DNA of 64,000 bases from Antilocapra americana (taxonomy: Eukaryota > Chordata > Mammalia > Artiodactyla > Antilocapridae): contig ML664173.1 of the NCBI GenBank assembly GCA_007570785.1, forward strand, positions 12,553,841-12,617,840, in the 5' to 3' direction. The translations under genes and the position numbers were made by a program. Under the pieces are notes generated by a model that worked only from the letters and a program-made list of their open reading frames with translations, did not search any database and was not told the origin of the DNA. Of the stretch, positions 32,946 through 42,625 are shown piece by piece. How positions within the stretch are numbered: position 1 is the first letter of the stretch; every line of letters begins with the position of its first letter.

Positions 32946-33199
32946 TCCCACCCGCTGCCTGCCTGCACGGGGCCTCTTGCACTGGAGCAGGGCAGTGGCA
33001 CCTGGCCAGGACGAGGATTCTGCAGGCCGGAAGCAGGGAGCGGTGCTGGACCACCTCCCTGGTCTTTTCAGGGCTGGGGTTAGGGTAGGAGGAGGGGTGG
33101 GGGCAGCAGTGGAATGGAAGAGGAGAGAGGCAAAGAGACTGCCGAGAAATGAAACACCAGTTACTCAGGAGCTATGTGTGGGTGTTCACATTCTGGGAA

Positions 33200-33370
33200 A
33201 GAAAACAGAACTAGAAGTCAAGAGACTCCAATTCCAGCCAGAGCCCTGGCCCTACCTACATACGTGACAAGTTTGGCAAATTCTGCCTCAGCTACCACAT
33301 CTGTAAAATGGGCAGATGGGTGTTTTAAGTACCATGAGAATGCATGCTGTCATTATTGCCACCTCTTTAA
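33200..33370 (+). mobile_element. MIR SINE
   Basis: Sense: GAAGTCAAGAGACTCCAATT, ACGTGACAAGTTTGGCAAAT, CACATCTGTAAAATGGGCAG. Confidence 0.75.
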
Positions 33371-33394
33371 TCACACAATATAGCTGTGTAGTGA

Positions 33395-33590
33395 GAAATC
33401 AAACTCTGAACCCAGACTCTCTGGGGTTGAATCTTAGCTCTACTATAATACTTACTAGTTACAGGAACACAGACAATTAACGCCCTCTCGTGGGCTGTAG
33501 AATGGATATGCCATTATATTTACCCCTTGGGATTACAGAAAGGTAATTCCTCAAGAGCACTCTACAATGCCTGGCAGAGAGGGGAAGGCC
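33395..33590 (+). mobile_element. MIR SINE
   Basis: Sense: CAAACTCTGAACCCAGACTC, TCTGGGGTTGAATCTTAGCT, CTTACTAGTTACAGGAACAC, GGCTGTAGAATGGATATGCC, CAATGCCTGGCAGAGAGG. Confidence 0.8.
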
Positions 33591-34239
33591 TTCAAAGTAC
33601 TGCAGATGTTACCATATTTATCCTTATTCTTCACCAATGCTCTCATTTGGAACAATCTAGAATTACACTTCCAAGAATTCCAGTTGTGAATTCAACCTCT
33701 AAGCTTTTCTCTATTTTTCCTTCCTATCCCAAAGAAAGAAGTATTCCAACTTTTTCCAAGGACAAGAGCCCCTCTACCCTCTGCTGGGATCCCAACCCAA
33801 AATCATCCAGTCCCGGCACTGTCTTCAGATCCTTTTACTCCACTGGCTCTGGGTCCTCTTCCTATAAACACACTCAAGCCTCACTCATTCTGCAAACAGC
33901 CCTCTGTCAGTCTTGGATCTCCACAAGCCAGCATCCCTCCTCTTGCTTTTCCCCCTGAAAGCAGTAATCTGCATTCCTTATCACTCTCACACAACGTTCA
34001 TTCGCTCTCCTGGTTCCCATGCCCCATCACTTTGCTGGTGACAGAAGGTGCCAAACATGTCCAGCTTGTCAAGCTTATCCCAGGACCTCTCTCCAGGCTT
34101 CAGCTGGACTTCTCAGTGAGAAAGAGCTGTCTAAAAATATATCTGTTTGCAGAATTACTTTATCCTCTGCATATTCTCTACGCTTCAAGCCTGTGCTCTC
34201 CTTCCACTTACCTCCCCATTACAATTTTTCAGTGGCTTC
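33591..34239. other. unassigned CT-rich sequence
   Basis: No gene recognised. The frame at 33527-33958 (143 codons) has no domain. The pyrimidine-rich sense strand could be a worn LINE body (L2 or similar). Confidence 0.45.
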
Positions 34240-34400
34240 TCATTGGTTACGCTGTACTCAAAAGTCACCTGGGGAACTTACTAAAATGCATATTCCTGGT
34301 CTTCACCCTAAACAATTTATGATACTTATTCTCAGCAAGTCTAAGAGACTGTATTTTTAACAAGCACCCTGGAAGATTTCAATACCAATTCTCCCCAAAT
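34240..34400 (+). mobile_element. MER5A-like hAT fragment
   Basis: AAAGTCACCTGGGGAACTTA, CTAAAATGCATATTCCTGGT, then GACTGTATTTTTAACAAGCA, CCCTGGAAGATT and a GGAAACCACAG-like end. Confidence 0.65.
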
Positions 34401-34437
34401 GACACTTCCAAGAACTCTGAATGGAAACCACAGCTGG

Positions 34438-34600
34438 TTGTTAAGAACGTGGACTTTGAAATCAGGCTGCCTGTGGGTTGAATACTGCCTCTTCCACAGT
34501 CAGCCGTGCCTACCAGCTCGAGGCCTCTCTCTCTGTGCCTTGGTCTCTTCATCTAATGTGTAAGGATGGTAACATCAATACCACCCACGTGTTCAATGCT
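34438..34600 (+). mobile_element. MIR SINE
   Basis: Sense: TTAAGAACGTGGACTTTGAA, ATCAGGCTGCCTGTGGGTTG, CTGTGCCTTGGTCTCTTCAT, CTAATGTGTAAGGATGG. Confidence 0.8.
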
Positions 34601-34820
34601 TATCACATGTCAGGCACCATGCTGCACGCGTCAAATGCATAGACTCTTGCAATCATCGTAACAAGCATATGAAGAGGATGCTGCTGGTCAGTCCATCTCC
34701 CAAATGAGGAAACTGAGGCACAGAGAGAAGGAGGAATGCGCCTAAGGCTACGGAGCTAACAAGTGGCAGAGCTGGGTTTTGCATTCAGGCAGTTTGGATC
34801 CAGAATCTCTGCCCACAGCC
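34601..34820 (-). mobile_element. MIR SINE
   Basis: Antisense: CACATGTCAGGCACCATGCT, CAAATGAGGAAACTGAGGCA, CAGAGAGAAGGAGG, GGCAGAGCTGGGTTTTGCAT, TCAGGCAGTTTGGATCCAGA. Well preserved. Confidence 0.88.
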
Positions 34821-34859
34821 CTCACGCACGAGATTTTCCTGGAGATCCCAGGACACAAC

Positions 34860-34950
34860 CTACTAGAAGCGCTGAGCACAATGCACTGCCCAGAGTAAGA
34901 GCTCAGCAAACGGCAGCCCTTCTTTCTGCAGCTGTTGTTAGTACCACCAC
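34860..34950 (+). mobile_element. MIR 3' end
   Basis: Sense: CACAATGCACTGCCCAGAGT, AAGAGCTCAGCAAACGGCAG, then GCTGTTGTTAGTA. Confidence 0.6.
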
Positions 34951-35026
34951 AGTCATCACAGAGGCAGCTCTGCACGCTCCGGTTTGAAAGGCGACAGAGG
35001 GTTACAGTTAAGTAGACCAGCAATCT

Positions 35027-35220
35027 GCCTTGTGCAATACAGTGGTTTCTAGCCAGTGTGCCTATTTCAATGTACATACGATCAAAATTAAAGACAATGT
35101 AAGATTCAGATCCTCAGTCACACCAGCCACATTGACAGCATCTGTGGTTAGTGACTGCTTCAATGGAAGTGCAAATTTAGAACATCTCCATCATTAAAGA
35201 AAGTTCTAATGACAGCACTG
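35027..35220 (-). mobile_element. hAT-type MER element
   Basis: Antisense non-autonomous DNA transposon. The right end AACATCTCCATCATTAAAGA, AAGTTCTAATGACAGCACTG is the complement of a CAGTGCTGTC-AATAGAACTTT terminal repeat. The body has GATCCTCAGTCACACCAGCC and GTGGTTAGTGACTGCTTC. I recognise the family but not its catalogue name. Confidence 0.6.
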
Positions 35221-35286
35221 CAGTCCACGTAAGCACTGCAGTCCAGGGGGTCAAAAAGAGTAAGACATGACTGAGCGACTGAACTG
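35221..35286 (+). mobile_element. BovB LINE, 3'-terminal scrap
   Basis: About 45-65 bp of BovB tail only: CACTGCAGTCCAGGGGGTCA, AAAAGAGTAAGACATGACTG, AGCGACTGAACTG. AATGACAGCACTG (35208-35220) and AATGATAGCACGG (35287-35299) agree at 11 of 13 positions and are a plausible TSD, so this looks like an extremely 5'-truncated insertion. Confidence 0.75.
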
Positions 35287-35339
35287 AATGATAGCACGGC
35301 TCTAGGTGTAGATGGCAGGATTAAAAACTTGACTCAGAC

Positions 35340-35475
35340 AGCTGAGGTTTCTCTGGAAAGGTAATTCGCCTGACCTTCAGTTTCCTCATCTGTAAAACAA
35401 GGGCAATAATAGTACCCACTTCATATGAATGCTTTGAGGAATAGATGAGTCACTGTAACTAATGTACTTAAAATA
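35340..35475 (+). mobile_element. MIR fragment
   Basis: Sense: CCTTCAGTTTCCTCATCTGT, AAAACAAGGGCAATAATAGT, ACCCACTTCATATGAATGCT. Confidence 0.8.
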
Positions 35476-35481
35476 TGGTCC

Positions 35482-35668
35482 CAGTGCAGGAGACATAAGA
35501 GACACGAGTTCAATCCCTGGGTCAGAAAGATCCCCTGGAGGAGGGCACGGCAACCAACTCCACTATTCTTGACTGGAGAATCCCCAGGGACAGAGGAGCC
35601 TGGCTGGCTACCATCCTCAGGGTGGCAAAGAGTCAGGTGCAATTGAAGTGACTTAGCATGCCCGCACT
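35482..35668 (+). mobile_element. Bov-tA SINE, 5'-shortened
   Basis: Partial tRNA-Glu head (GAGTTCAATCCCTGGGTCAG, containing the B box) and BovA body (GGCAACCAACTCCACTATTC), ending GAAGTGACTTAGCATGCC. Confidence 0.88.
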
Positions 35669-35804
35669 TAAAATTAATAAAACAGGTAACATGTACATGC
35701 TTGTGTTTATTGGTGTGTGGGTAGTGGTATCATTACTAACATCATCATTTAGACTTGAGCCACTTGGCAGGACAAGCACTGACATTTAAATCTTTCTATT
35801 TTGC

Positions 35805-35920
35805 CTCTGCCTGAGAGGCCCTTCTTTCCCTCCGTCTACTTTCCGCTTACCTGACAAACTCCTACAGTTCCTCCAAACTCCAGTTAACTTGTGCTTCCCT
35901 CTCTGTGGCGTTCCCTCAAA
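35805..35920 (+). mobile_element. L2 LINE fragment
   Basis: Sense L2 coding region: GCCTCTGCCTGAGAGGCCCT, CTTACCTGACAAACTCCTAC, TTCCTCCAAACTCCAGTTAA. Confidence 0.6.
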
Positions 35921-36625
35921 GCTATCTCACCTCTGGAACAACATATCACTTCTCAATCCTGTCAAGTCTGGGGCCAGCCATGCTGTTTCTCCACTCCAAG
36001 ACCTTGGCTTCCAAATGCTCGGGGTTCTTCCTTCTGACATCTCCTTTGAGATTTCTTCTAAAATCCACAGTACTCTTTGGAAATGAGAACAGGCCTTCCA
36101 AACCATCTCATGATGGAATGTATTCAGAAAGAGAAGCAAATGTGATCTTGTGCCTTAGGCACCGTGTCCATCACAAACCCCTGGGCTCCGACGTGCATGA
36201 CCTTTGCAAAGTCACATTGGCTGAAATGCCTCTGTATTGTTCTTTGCTCAGCAATGAATCATGCCAGGTGGAGATGAACATTCTTCCTTGAGTAATTTCT
36301 CAAACAGCTGAGTCTGGACTGGGAGGGCGATAAAAGGTGAGCACTACAGTTGGTTCTCACGGAACATTTGCTGCTCTGTGTGCATCCTAAAGAAACAGTG
36401 ACCATTTCCAAAAGAAGAAACTCGCCAAACTTTAGAAAATGAAGGATTTGATGTGAGTATAGTGACAAAGTGCTGGGGAGACAGAGCATCTCTACTTACT
36501 GGTTCTGTAACCTTGGCCACAACCCTGAAGGCTTTCTGGGACTCGGTTTCCCCACGTGTGATTTGGAGGCAACAGTCTGCCTTATAGAAGGGGGTGAGTA
36601 ATAATGTACATGCACACTTCTCTAG
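35921..36625. other. unassigned sequence
   Basis: No gene recognised. The frame 35905-36291 (128 codons) has no domain. Weak MIR-like words occur at 36495-36600 (GGGACTCGGTTTCCCCACGT). Confidence 0.5.
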
Positions 36626-36839
36626 GGCTTCCTTGGTGTCTCGGACAGTAAGAAATCTTCCTGAAATGCAGGCAGCTCAGATTAGATCCTAGGGTTGGGA
36701 AGACCCCCCAGAGAAGGGAATTGCTACCCACTCCAGTATTCTTGCCTAGACAATTTCATGGACAGAGGAGCCTACTGAAATACTGTCCATGGGGTCACAA
36801 AGAGTTGGACATGACTAAAAAACTAACATTTTAAGTTTT
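36626..36839 (+). mobile_element. Bov-tA SINE
   Basis: Worn tRNA head (GGGCTTCCTTGGTGTCTCGG), BovA body (ACCCACTCCAGTATTCTTGC) and AGAGTTGGACATGACTAAAA end. CACTTCTC at 36615-36622 and 36840-36847 is a possible TSD. Confidence 0.9.
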
Positions 36840-36847
36840 CACTTCTC

Positions 36848-37499
36848 AATTCTCATAAGACCTGTCATGTGGTAGATTTTCCATCAGCAGCAGCTAGTGC
36901 TATTACCAGTTTCTATCAAAATTTTCCTTCCAAAAAATAAAAAAAAAATCATATACCATTTTAAAAGAATCAAGAAAGTGGAGACCAAATAGAAAAGCAT
37001 TCCCATGATATTAAGACTGAGATTTACCAGGCCACAAGTAAGCAAACCTGAGTCTCCAAAGTAACTGTAACTCAGTCAGATGGCACACATCTCTGTTTGC
37101 AAAGGCCATGTAGTAATATGTGCAGTTTTACAAAATCCATATGGGAGAATAAGTCAAATTGCCATAGAAGAGGCATGTAGACAACCAGAAATAGCTGGCT
37201 GTTGAGCTAGCTGCAGATTCCTCTCTGTTGGTTATTTCCAAACAACACACATGCCCAGGTCTCTTTTATTCAACCCCAGTTCCTTCTCTTCTCACCACTT
37301 GGTCTCCTCTTGGTCACAGCTGCTTCTTAACTGCAGCAGCTCTACACTCTGCATCACATGGAAGCTGCTCTCACCCTGGCCCCCAGTGATCTCCCTTTTA
37401 CTTACAGCTGTCCTCACATCCCAACCACCGAGCAGCTCTCTTGGTTCAAGGACTCGGTGACAAGCAAAATCCTGGGAATGACTTTAAACTCTGTCTTCC
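36848..37499. other. unassigned sequence
   Basis: No gene recognised. A-rich AAAAAATAAAAAAAAAATC near 36932-36950. Confidence 0.5.
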
Positions 37500-37752
37500 C
37501 TCCCCTCTGAGTGTGGGCAGAACCCGCAAACAGGATGCACTGTCGGTATCATGACATATAGACTAGACGATACTATGGGTTGAACCATGTCCCCTGGCTC
37601 CCTGAAATGCATATGTTGCAGATCTAATCCCCAGTATCTCAGGAAGTGATCTTATTTGGAAGGGGTTGTTGCATATGTAATTAGTTATGACGAGATCTTA
37701 AGGGTGGGCCCCAATCCAGGATGACTCACATCCTTATAAAAAGGGAAATCTG

Positions 37753-38115
37753 AACAACAATACAGTATATTAACGCATATATATGGAATTTAGAAAGACG
37801 GTAACGAGAACCCAACATGCGAGACAGCAAAAGGAACGCAGATGTATAGAATAGACTCATGGACTTTGTGGATGAGGGTAAGGGTGGGATGATATGGGAG
37901 AAGGGCATTGAAGCATGTTAATTGTCATGTGTCTAATCAATCGCCAGCCCAGGATTGATGCTCGGGACTGGTGCAGCGAGATTTCCCGGGGGGGAGGGAG
38001 GAGGGAGGGGGGACCCGGAGGGGAAGCATATGTAAACCCATGGGGATATCATGACAATGTATGGCAAAAACAATAAAAAAAAAAAATACAAAATCAATGA
38101 TTAAAGCAGAAAAAA
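37753..38115 (+). mobile_element. ruminant L1 3' end, inner member of a nest
   Basis: 5'-truncated L1 starting in the last codons of ORF2 and carrying the ruminant 3' UTR (GGAACGCAGATGTATAGAAT, TCAATCGCCAGCCCAGGATT, then a G-rich tract and CAATGTATGGCAAAAACAAT). TSD AAAAAGGGAAATCTG at 37738-37752 and 38116-38130. It has two A runs, 38075-38086 and 38110-38120, separated by 23 bp of other sequence. Confidence 0.92.
37987..38023 (+). other. G-rich tract in the L1 3' UTR
   Basis: Runs of G of length 3-7 interrupted by single A or CCC; fits the G-quadruplex pattern. A G-rich tract at this place is a known trait of mammalian L1 3' UTRs. Confidence 0.75.
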
Positions 38116-38845
38116 AAAAAGGGAAATCTGGACACAGGCATGCACACAGGGAGAAAACCATGTGAACATGAAGACAGTCACCTGTAAACCAAAGAGAGAG
38201 GCCTGGAACAGATCCTTTCCTTGTAGCCCACAGAAGGAATCAACCTGACCAATACCTTGATTTCAGACTTCTAGCCTCCAGAAAGGTGAGATAATAAAAT
38301 TCTATTGTTTGAGCCACCCAGTTTGTGATCCATTATTATGATAGTCCATGCTAATTAAAACATGTGGCAAAAGGAGGTTATCCAGGTGGGCCCAACTTCA
38401 CCACATAAGCCCTTTAAAAGCAGTGTCTCCGGCTAGTAATAAACATGAAATCACAGATTTATAGCCAAGGTTGGATTTCAGGCCCTATCGCTGGTCTGGA
38501 AGATGGAGCAGATCCATGAAAAAGAATGTGAATAGCTTCAGGAGAAGAGAATGGCCCTGGGATGGCAGTAAGCAAAGAAATGGACATTTCAATCCTGCAA
38601 CTGCGAGGAATTAACTTTGGTCAACAATGGGCCTCAGGTTGGATATAGAGGTTATCCTCAGAATCTGCAGATAAGAGCCCATCAACCACCACCTTGACTT
38701 CAGCCTTGTGAGACCCTATGCAGAGGACCCATCCAAACCTATCTGCACTTCTGACCTACACAACTCTGAGCTAGTAAATGGATGCTGCTTTAGGTCACTA
38801 AGTTTATTCATCTGTTACAGCAGCAGTGAAAGACTTTTTCAGATT

Positions 38846-39539
38846 CCAGCCCTCAGATCCTTTTTTTTTTTACAGAATAATGTGAATTCCAGGCTCTAAG
38901 CCATAGACTGGAAGGCCTCAAATAAGTCTTCTCCACTCCTTCTTGCTTCAGTTTTCCCCCCTGCTCAGACATTCCTGGTTCCAACAACTAAGGCACTGCT
39001 CATTGAAGTCAGGAAGTGACAAGGGACTTGGGGGTAGTTAAGAGCTTCTCTGAATTTCTCTCAATTTCCTGAGTTACGAGAGCTTTCCTGGGCTACCAAA
39101 TCTGCCTGCTTGCCTCTGGTCCTCCCAGCTCCTTGTGAACAAGCTCACCATCTTCAGCTCCTCCCACAAAATGAGGTTTTCCTCACTACCAGGGTCACAG
39201 AGTCAGAGGTACTTATTCCACCCAATGCCGCACAGCTCAGTACTTCACAGAGGCACATCTCAGTGGCCAGCCATAGGTCAAGTTGCAAAGTCCCTTCAGA
39301 AAAGTGGAGGCAGCACTGTGAGTACACGTGGAGGAGAGAGGACTTGAAATATGTCAAAAAAAAAAAAAAAAGAAGATGACCTTGACTGCAGCTTATGAAG
39401 GTGGGTCTGGAGAACCATACACACGCTACAGAGCGGCCTTGCTGAGGAGCTTCTAGAATTGCTGTCTGAAAACTACACCAGGAGAGCCAATCTGAACTGG
39501 TGTTCTTGATAGGCAAACGTTAGGATGTAGCTTCCCAAA
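38846..39539. other. unassigned sequence
   Basis: No gene recognised. A T run at 38861-38871 and a 16-base A run at 39356-39371. Confidence 0.5.
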
Positions 39540-39680
39540 ACAAACTCCTTTTTTATCCTATGACTTCATCCCCAGCCTCCAAACTCAACTCTCCTCCTGG
39601 AGGGCTCATGAGCACCTCCAACTCAACACAACCAAAATGCATGCATCAGCTCTTTCCCTCCACCAATAACCTCCTCTGAA
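39540..39680 (+). mobile_element. possible L2 fragment
   Basis: CCAGCCTCCAAACTCAACTC, GAGCACCTCCAACTCAACAC, AACCAAAATGCATGCATCAG follow the L2 coding block 'acatctcc...aactcaacatgtccaaaactgaact'. Confidence 0.55.
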
Positions 39681-39689
39681 CACCCACAG

Positions 39690-39920
39690 TAGAATCAGGG
39701 CAGTAGGGAAAACACAGCCTTGGGTTCAAATCCCAATTTTTTCTCCCTCACTGGATGGCTGACTTCTGAGCCTTAGTTCCTTCCTCTGCAAAGTGGACAT
39801 AATAATAACACTGATCCCCAAGAGATATTACGAGGAAAGAACTTAAAGCTATGTAAAGCAGAAAAATCCATGTGAAGCATGTAACTCAATAACTGCCTGC
39901 AAAATGTATGCTGTAAATAA
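39690..39920 (+). mobile_element. MIR SINE
   Basis: Sense: CTTGGGTTCAAATCCCAATT, GATGGCTGACTTCTGAGCCT, TCTGCAAAGTGGACATAATA, CGAGGAAAGAACTTAAAGCT. Confidence 0.8.
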
Positions 39921-40169
39921 ACTCACACATTGCTGCTATTATTATTATTCTCATTATCTTTCTAATGCACAAAATAAAGTCAACCAGATAATCCCTAAAA
40001 CCCATTTCAACTCTTGAGTCCATAGATCTACACTTCAATTTTTTCATATCATTCTCCCCTGCTTACCATACAAAACACCAGCACACTGCATATACACATT
40101 TGCCTTCCCCTTCGTTTGTCTTTACACATGACAGATCCTCGCCCCCATGATTTACATTTCTGCCTAAAA

Positions 40170-40455
40170 TTGTATCTGTTTCCTAAAGTTCAACTAGAGG
40201 GTCACATCATCACTGGAACCTTCCCTTATCCCTCAACTAGAAGGAATCTCATTCACCCCGAACTCCTGTTGTAGAACCTTTAGGGAACATCACCTTGCCA
40301 TGGTATGGGTTTTGAGGGAATTCACCTTCCAGGCCCATTAGATTTAAACTTCTTGAGGTCAAGTACTGAGTCTAATTCACCTTAATTTTCCCTTAAGGTC
40401 AATCAAATTCCCTGGATCCAGGAGGAACCTATACACATCGTTTGAATGAATGACT
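40170..40455 (+). mobile_element. L2 LINE 3' end
   Basis: CACTGGAACCTTCCCTTATC, TAAACTTCTTGAGGTCAAGT, ACTGAGTCTAATTCACCTTA, then CATCGTTTGAATGAATGACT. May extend left to about 39940. Confidence 0.65.
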
Positions 40456-41099
40456 AATCAAATAAGAATCGCCTCTGGACCCTCTGGGTTCCCAGGGAAA
40501 ATGTCCGAGCTGCCTTGCAGGTCTGCTTCAGAGGCTTCTGCATCTTCTAAATACATCAAGTCTGGATGTATGATAGATTTCAGTCACCCACTTAAGAATA
40601 ACAATTTATTTAGTACGAGTTCACTAAAAATGTTTAAACTTTTTTGAAAAATTCAGTAAAGAAAGAAGTTGACCACAATGGCCGGGGATGAAGCAGATCT
40701 TAATAACAATGAACCTACAATTCCCAAAATTCTTGTTGGTGAACACAAACTCTGAGTGCCCAGAAGGAAAACAGTAACAGCAAAATCCGCTCCCTAAAGT
40801 TGCAATCTGTCTTTACAAGCTCAGTACCAAGTGAGTACAACCTTTGGCTGTCTGGTCAAGGTTGGGGGAGTCTGATTTATTTGTTTAGGGTCCTACATGG
40901 TTTAGTAGAGAATTGTTTCCATCACAGTGCCCGTATGCCTCTGAACAAGAGCTATTCAGGGCAAAGGAATGAAAGCCTTCCCTCTGGTGTGGTGGGAAAA
41001 ACTTCACATTCACTGAGTTGGAGGACCACTCATCATGAGGATGGGTCCTACATGGCCCTGCTGGTTTTGGCTGCAGATCTGAAGAAATAAAATGAGTGA
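40456..41099. other. unassigned sequence
   Basis: No gene or recognised repeat. Confidence 0.5.
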
Positions 41100-41260
41100 A
41101 GGTATGGTGCTCTGACAAGAGCACTGGACTAGGAGTCCTGAGACTGTGGGTAGCGGCTTTGCCCCCTAGGTATCTGATTTTATGAAAATTACTGGAGTTC
41201 TTTGAGCCTCCTTTTTTCCATCTGTAAAAAACAGAGGGTTTGGGCTCATTTTGCAGAGCA
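41100..41260 (+). mobile_element. MIR SINE
   Basis: Sense: GACAAGAGCACTGGACTAGG, AGTCCTGAGACTGTGGGTAG, TTGAGCCTCCTTTTTTCCAT, CTGTAAAAAACAGAGGG. Confidence 0.8.
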
Positions 41261-41280
41261 ATCTTTAATAGTAGTTAATC

Positions 41281-42050
41281 AGAGTGGAGTTAGGTTTGGT
41301 CTTGAGCCTGGAGCCAGGATTTGGGACAGGATTAGGGATGAGGGTAATATCATAGGTGATTTTATGTGACAACTTGACTGAGTCATACGCTATCCAGACA
41401 ACTGCTCAAACATTATTCAGGGTACTTCTGTGAGGGTGACTTTGGATGAGATTAACAATTAAATCACTGGACTAAGTGAAGCAAATCGCCCTCCCTCATG
41501 TGGGTGGGCCTCACTCTATCAGCTGAAGACCTGAATAGAACAAAAAGACAGACCCTCCTCCAAGTAAAAGAGAACCCTTCCTGCCTGTGGTGATAGAACT
41601 AGGGCATCAGCTCTTTGCCTATCTTCAGACTCTTCAGTGAAACATCAGCTTCTCATCAGGTATCAGGCCTGCAGGCCTTTGGACCAGAATTATGCCATCT
41701 CTCTCCTGTGTTTCAGGCCTTCGGGCTGGCTGGAACCTCACCACCAGTTCTCTTGGGTCCCCAGCTCACCACTCAACCTGCAGACCTTGGGACCTGCCAG
41801 TCTCCATAATCACACAAGTCACTTCCTTAAAACACGTGTCCATTGCTCTTTTATCCATCCCGTTGGTCCTCTTCCTTTGGAGTAGGCTGACTAATGCAGT
41901 TGGAATAGGGTAGGGCATAGAGTTGGGGTTACAGTTTGGTATAAGGTTAGGGTGGGATTCTAGTTAGGATTGGAGGTAAATCTGGGAAGTGGGCTGGGGT
42001 TGGCACTGGCCTAGGCTATGGAGTAGGATTGTTTGGGGAACAGAAATTGA
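41281..42050. repeat. degenerate GGTTAGGR-type repeat, split by an LTR
   Basis: Left part 41281-41347 and right part 41899-42050, each a loose run of GGTTAGG, GGATTAGGGA, GGGTAGGG, GGGTGGGATT-like words. The MLT2 LTR at 41348-41898 lies between them. Too irregular to be true telomere repeats. Confidence 0.6.
41348..41898 (+). mobile_element. MLT2-type ERVL LTR
   Basis: Sense: TTTTATGTGACAACTTGACT, TGAGATTAACAATTAAATCA, CATGTGGGTGGGCCTCACTC, TATCAGCTGAAGACCTGAAT, CATAATCACACAAGTCACTT, and an end resembling GGCTGACTAATGCA. Confidence 0.85.
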
Positions 42051-42129
42051 TGAGGGAGACAAAATAGCAAACATCTTTTCCTAATGTTATGATTGCCAAT
42101 ATGACCTTGAAAAAGAGATCAGAAACTGA

Positions 42130-42625
42130 TTATCAAGTGACTATCAAGTACCAAGTGTTATTCCCAAGGCTCTTACCTGCATGATGATAATTATGTGGGC
42201 AATAATGGGCTTTCACAGGTGGCACAGTGGTTTAAAAATCCACCTGCAAGGCAAGAGACATGGGTTCGATCCCTGGGTCGGGAAGATCCCCTAGAGTAGG
42301 AAATGGCAACCCACTCCGGTATTCTTGCCTGGAGAATTCCATGGACAGAGGAGTGTATGAGGGCTACCTTCCATGGGGTCAGAAAGAGTCAGACACAACT
42401 GAGTGACTGAGCACAAATGGCAATAAATGCTCTTAAAGCTCAACTGCTTTTTGTGTTTTTTTACTCTTATTTCATCCTCTTAAAAACCCTCTCAAATAGC
42501 TATCACCCGATACTCTTAGCACGGTAAGAAACTCCTCACTTTCTTATCTATAAAGACAAGGAAACTCCTAAGTTGACAATGTGATGTTCGAACTCAACTC
42601 TTTCTGACTCCAAAGCCAATTTGTG
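42130..42625 (-). mobile_element. MIR SINE, split by a Bov-tA
   Basis: Left part to 42205 (TATCAAGTACCAAGTGTTAT, TCCCAAGGCTCTTACCTGCA); right part from 42427 (CTTATTTCATCCTCTTAAAA, GACAAGGAAACTCCTAAGTT, GTGATGTTCGAACTCAACTC). The Bov-tA at 42206-42418 is younger. Confidence 0.65.
42206..42418 (+). mobile_element. Bov-tA SINE
   Basis: Head GGGCTTTCACAGGTGGCACA, B box GGGTTCGATCCCTGGG, body GGCAACCCACTCCGGTATTC, end GAGTCAGACACAACTGAGTG. Flanking GGCAATAA at 42198-42205 and 42419-42426 is a likely TSD. Confidence 0.93.

Larger units (their letters stand above)
31301..33199. other. largely unassigned region
   Basis: No gene recognised. Contains an antisense L2 piece (31485-31625), an 18-base T run (32569-32586) and a possible conserved element (32800-32945). 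The overlapping frames between 31658 and 33267 show no domain. A G-rich patch (33072-33105) fits the G-quadruplex pattern. Confidence 0.5.
37567..38364 (+). mobile_element. MLT1A-like LTR, middle member of a nest
   Basis: Left: GGTTGAACCATGTCCCCTGG, GAAATGCATATGTTGCAGAT, GTGATCTTATTTGGAAGGGG. Right, after the L1: GGGAAATCTGGACACAGGCA, GAGGCCTGGAACAGATCCTT, GACTTCTAGCCTCCAGAAAG, TTTGAGCCACCCAGTTTGTG. Split by the L1 at 37753-38115. Confidence 0.85.
37500..38845 (+). mobile_element. MLT1C-like LTR, outer member of a nest
   Basis: Left part, about 37500-37566: CTGAGTGTGGGCAGAACCCG, GTATCATGACATATAGAC. Right part 38365-38845: TGTGGCAAAAGGAGGTTATC, CAGGTGGGCCCAACTTCACC, CCTTTAAAAGCAGTGTCTCC, CACCTTGACTTCAGCCTTGT, TAGGTCACTAAGTTTATTCA and TTACAGCAGCAGTGAAAGAC. 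The two parts form one LTR when the inner MLT1A is removed. Start is approximate. Confidence 0.65.

Noticed and set aside
33527..33958. 143-codon open frame as a gene
   Set aside because: Begins inside a MIR and continues into CT-rich sequence; serine-rich composition reflects base composition. No recognisable domain.
41899..42050. Interstitial telomere
   Set aside because: TTAGGG-like words are irregular in spacing and sequence; no run of pure TTAGGG units.
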